Source: Magnetospirillum molischianum DSM 120 (GTDB taxonomy: Bacteria; Pseudomonadota; Alphaproteobacteria; Rhodospirillales; Magnetospirillaceae). Taken from it: a DNA stretch of 54,989 nucleotides. The notes beneath the pieces are model-generated. The model was not told the origin of the DNA. It did not search any database and saw nothing but the letters and a program-made list of their open reading frames with translations. Below are positions 52,887-54,989 of the stretch, piece by piece. Position numbers and translations under genes: made by a program. The stretch covers positions 173,294-228,282 of the forward strand of contig NZ_CAHP01000021.1 of assembly GCF_000294655.1 (NCBI RefSeq), given 5' to 3'. Every line of letters begins with the position of its first letter. Positions within the stretch are counted from its first letter, which is position 1.

Positions 52887-54827
52887 ATGAAACTAAAGCC
52901 GTCGCGTGCCTATATCGCGTTTGCCCACGACGTCGTCATGGCCGCGTCCTCTTTCGTCTCCGCACTTTATTTGCGGCTGGGTGATGGCCTGTGGCTGCTG
53001 TGGAGCAACGGAGACCTGTTGCTCGGGACGGTCCTGTTCGTCGTGGTGGCGATTCCGGTGTTCCTATCGCTGCGGCTCTATCGCGGCGTTTGGCGTTACG
53101 CTTCGACCAGCGATATGGCCGGGTTGGTGCGCGCCACGACCCTGACCATCCTGATCTTCACGGTGGTGCTGTTCCTGGTCAACCGATTGCAGACGGTGCC
53201 GCGCTCGGTGCTGATCATCAACTGGTTCGTGTTGGTAACACTGCTGGGCGGGCCGCGCTTTCTCTACCGCAGTTTCAAGGACCGTCGTCAGGCGCTGCGT
53301 GCCTTCAATGCCGAAGCGGTACCGGCTTTGTTGGTCGGTGCCGGGGACGAGGCCGAACTGTTTATTCGCGCCACCCGCTCGGTCGATGCCGAGTACCGCG
53401 CCGTCGGGTTGGTCAGTGAACGCGGTGCCAGGGTCGGACGCAATATCCACGGGATCGACGTGCTGGGCTCGATTGACGAGCTTGATGCCGTGGTCGAGCA
53501 GTTGAAGCGGCGGGGCCAGGCTCCGCAGCGGCTGATCATCACCGACCCTCGGCTGGATGGGGCGATCGTCCGCGAATTGTTTGACGCTGCCGACCGGCTA
53601 GGAATGATCCTGGGACGGATTCCGCGCCTGACAGAACTGAAGGACGGCTTGGGCGACGAGATTCCAATCCGCCCGATCGCGGTCGAGGATTTGCTGGGGC
53701 GGCCTCAGCAAGCGCTGGACCGTTCGGGGCTGGAGGAAATGATCCGAGGCCGCCGCGTAATGGTAACCGGGGCTGGGGGGAGTATCGGTTCCGAACTGGT
53801 GCGTCAGATCGCTGCCTTTGCGCCGGAACGACTGGTTCTGTTCGAAGCCTGCGAGTTCAATCTGTACTCCATCGATCAGGAACTCTGCGCCCGTCCCGAT
53901 GCGCCACAGGTGGTTCCATTGCTGGGCGATGTCCGCGATGCCGGGCGGGTCAGGCAGGCGATGGCGGACCATCGACCCGATTTGGTGTTTCACGCCGCCG
54001 CGCTGAAGCACGTGCCGATGGTCGAGCACAATCCCGACGAAGGTATTCTGACCAACGCCATCGGAACCCGCATCGTCGCCGATGCTTGTATCGAATCCGG
54101 TACGGCGCTGATGGTGCAGATTTCTACCGATAAGGCGGTCAACCCTACCAATGTGATGGGGGCGAGCAAGCGGGTGGCCGAGATGTACGCTCAGGCGCTC
54201 GACCTTGCCGTTGGCCAGCGTCCGGGCGGAACCCGTTTTGTTACCGTCCGCTTCGGCAATGTCCTGGGTTCGACCGGCTCGGTGGTGCCGTTGTTCCAGC
54301 GCCAGCTTGCCGCCGGTGGGCCGATCACCGTCACCCATCCCGAGATGACCCGTTATTTCATGACGGTGCGCGAAGCGGTCGAACTGGTGCTGCACGCTTC
54401 GCAGTTCGGGGCTTGTCACGCCGATTACCGTGGTAAGATTTTCGTGCTCGACATGGGCGAGCCGGTGCGGATCGTCGATCTGGCCCGGCAAATGATCCGG
54501 TTGGCGGGCTTACGGCCCGATCACGATATCGCGATCACGTTCACCGGCTTGCGGCCCGGTGAGAAATTATTCGAAGAGATCTTTCACGGAGCCGAGCCGC
54601 CGGTTGCTACCGGACAACCCGGCCTGTTGGTGGCGACGCCGCGTGCTGTCGATGTCGAGTCGCTGGGGCTGGCCATCGACGACCTCGGGCGGGCTTGTCT
54701 GGCTCGTCAAAGCGACGACGCGCTGGCGATTCTGCGGCGGCTGGTGCCGGAATATAAGTCCAGCGGCGAACACCCACTCTGCCCGCCAATTGAAAGCGTC
54801 GGGTCTGTTCGGGGCGAGGGTCCGTGA
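52887..54827 (+). CDS. FlaA1/WbpM-family UDP-GlcNAc 4,6-dehydratase-like membrane protein
   Basis: This 646 aa polysaccharide biosynthesis protein has four N-terminal membrane helices (~8-130), a CoA-binding-like Rossmann region (~145-270), then a SDR dehydratase domain (~288-600). The NAD motif is T-G-A-G-G-S-I-G-S-E-L. The catalytic set is the family's Ser-Met-Lys version, I-S-T-D-K-A-V-N-P-T-N-V-M-G-A-S-K-R, as in WbpM, rather than Ser-Tyr-Lys. RPGEKLFEE near the C-terminus is typical. ATG 52887 follows GAGG with a 7 nt spacer. It is followed by a WecA-like gene with a one-base overlap, so it begins a surface-glycan locus. Confidence 0.93.
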   Translation: MKLKPSRAYIAFAHDVVMAASSFVSALYLRLGDGLWLLWSNGDLLLGTVLFVVVAIPVFLSLRLYRGVWRYASTSDMAGLVRATTLTILIFTVVLFLVNRLQTVPRSVLIINWFVLVTLLGGPRFLYRSFKDRRQALRAFNAEAVPALLVGAGDEAELFIRATRSVDAEYRAVGLVSERGARVGRNIHGIDVLGSIDELDAVVEQLKRRGQAPQRLIITDPRLDGAIVRELFDAADRLGMILGRIPRLTELKDGLGDEIPIRPIAVEDLLGRPQQALDRSGLEEMIRGRRVMVTGAGGSIGSELVRQIAAFAPERLVLFEACEFNLYSIDQELCARPDAPQVVPLLGDVRDAGRVRQAMADHRPDLVFHAAALKHVPMVEHNPDEGILTNAIGTRIVADACIESGTALMVQISTDKAVNPTNVMGASKRVAEMYAQALDLAVGQRPGGTRFVTVRFGNVLGSTGSVVPLFQRQLAAGGPITVTHPEMTRYFMTVREAVELVLHASQFGACHADYRGKIFVLDMGEPVRIVDLARQMIRLAGLRPDHDIAITFTGLRPGEKLFEEIFHGAEPPVATGQPGLLVATPRAVDVESLGLAIDDLGRACLARQSDDALAILRRLVPEYKSSGEHPLCPPIESVGSVRGEGP

Positions 54828-54989
54828 TGGAGCCGGGTGACGTGCTCTCCGTCGCCGTGGCGGCGGGGGCGGCGTTTGCCTTGGCCGGTCTGGGGACCCG
54901 CTGGGTGCTGGGCTGGTTGACCCGGAAACAGATTCTCGACCGTCCCAACGAACGGTCCAGCCATACCGTTGCGGTGCCGCGCGGGGGGG
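54827..54989 (+). CDS. WecA/MraY-family glycosyl-phosphate transferase (5' part, cut by window end)
   Basis: The first 54 codons are visible. The protein begins with a membrane helix (~6-30: V-L-S-V-A-V-A-A-G-A-A-F-A-L-A), followed by R-K-Q-I-L-D-R-P-N-E-R-S-S-H-T-V and V-P-R-G-G. The DxPNxRSSH...PRGG pattern is the conserved first cytoplasmic loop of undecaprenyl-phosphate sugar-1-phosphate transferases. The ATG overlaps the stop of the dehydratase gene (TGATG). It would start lipid-linked glycan synthesis with a sugar made by the upstream enzyme (inference). Confidence 0.8.
   Translation, partial: MEPGDVLSVAVAAGAAFALAGLGTRWVLGWLTRKQILDRPNERSSHTVAVPRGG

Noticed and set aside
1-54989. Mobile elements, prophage genes or CRISPR arrays
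   Set aside because: No transposase, integrase or phage structural gene, and no regularly spaced direct repeats, were found.

Overview
This window looks like GC-rich core chromosome from an alphaproteobacterium, most likely a member of the Rhodospirillales (inference). Supporting signs are a class I PHA synthase, a DUF2336 protein, BamD and LolA envelope genes, the succinylase branch of lysine/DAP synthesis, oxygen-dependent-type cobalamin genes (CobM, CobA, CobB) and a two-domain PPK2 phosphotransferase. I see no rRNA, tRNA, CRISPR array, insertion sequence, integrase or prophage gene. Coding density is high, many genes overlap by 1-16 nt, and the layout is mostly operons of housekeeping genes.

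Layout. 0-8 kb: a secreted DNA/RNA endonuclease (minus), an adenosine-kinase-like PfkB protein, typA followed by two strong hairpins, a membrane patatin, an Nfu iron-sulfur scaffold and a Bax-like glucosaminidase. 8-15 kb: kdsB-pheA-dapB (minus), an EI24 membrane protein plus lipoprotein (plus), mug (minus), secB (plus), dnaQ (minus). 14-21 kb (minus): nadA-nadC-nadB, continued by a cyclic-nucleotide-binding protein and a small exported protein, then a PAS-GAF-GGDEF diguanylate cyclase overlapping a DUF2336 gene. 21-30 kb: a stand-alone receiver domain (plus), then recN, bamD, recJ, glpX, hom and a class I aminotransferase (all minus). 30-42.5 kb (plus): pap, lepA, dapC, ftsK, lolA, gap, pgk, cobM and a parvulin-type PPIase. 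42.6-44 kb (minus): a DUF3833-like protein and folE. 44-49.5 kb (plus): dapD, dapE, an unknown membrane protein, cobA, a TauE/SafE-family membrane protein and cobB, probably one operon. 49.5-55 kb: phaC (minus), a Pro/Ala-rich lipoprotein (plus), a FlaA1/WbpM-type nucleotide-sugar dehydratase, and the first 54 codons of a WecA-like glycosyl-phosphate transferase, which mark the start of a surface polysaccharide locus running off the window.

Functionally the genes serve lysine/DAP synthesis (dapB, dapC, dapD, dapE, hom), de novo NAD synthesis (nadABC), central carbon metabolism (gap, pgk, glpX), envelope biogenesis (kdsB, bamD, lolA, secB, PPIase), DNA repair and segregation (recN, recJ, mug, dnaQ, ftsK), translation GTPases (typA, lepA), cobalamin synthesis, and PHA/polyphosphate storage metabolism. 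No complete novel defence or mobile system is visible. The most interesting items are the NAD operon's signalling tail, the diguanylate cyclase-DUF2336 pair with its structured leader, a membrane-anchored patatin, a Mug-like glycosylase lacking the usual catalytic Asn, and a metal-transporter-like protein inside the cobalamin operon.
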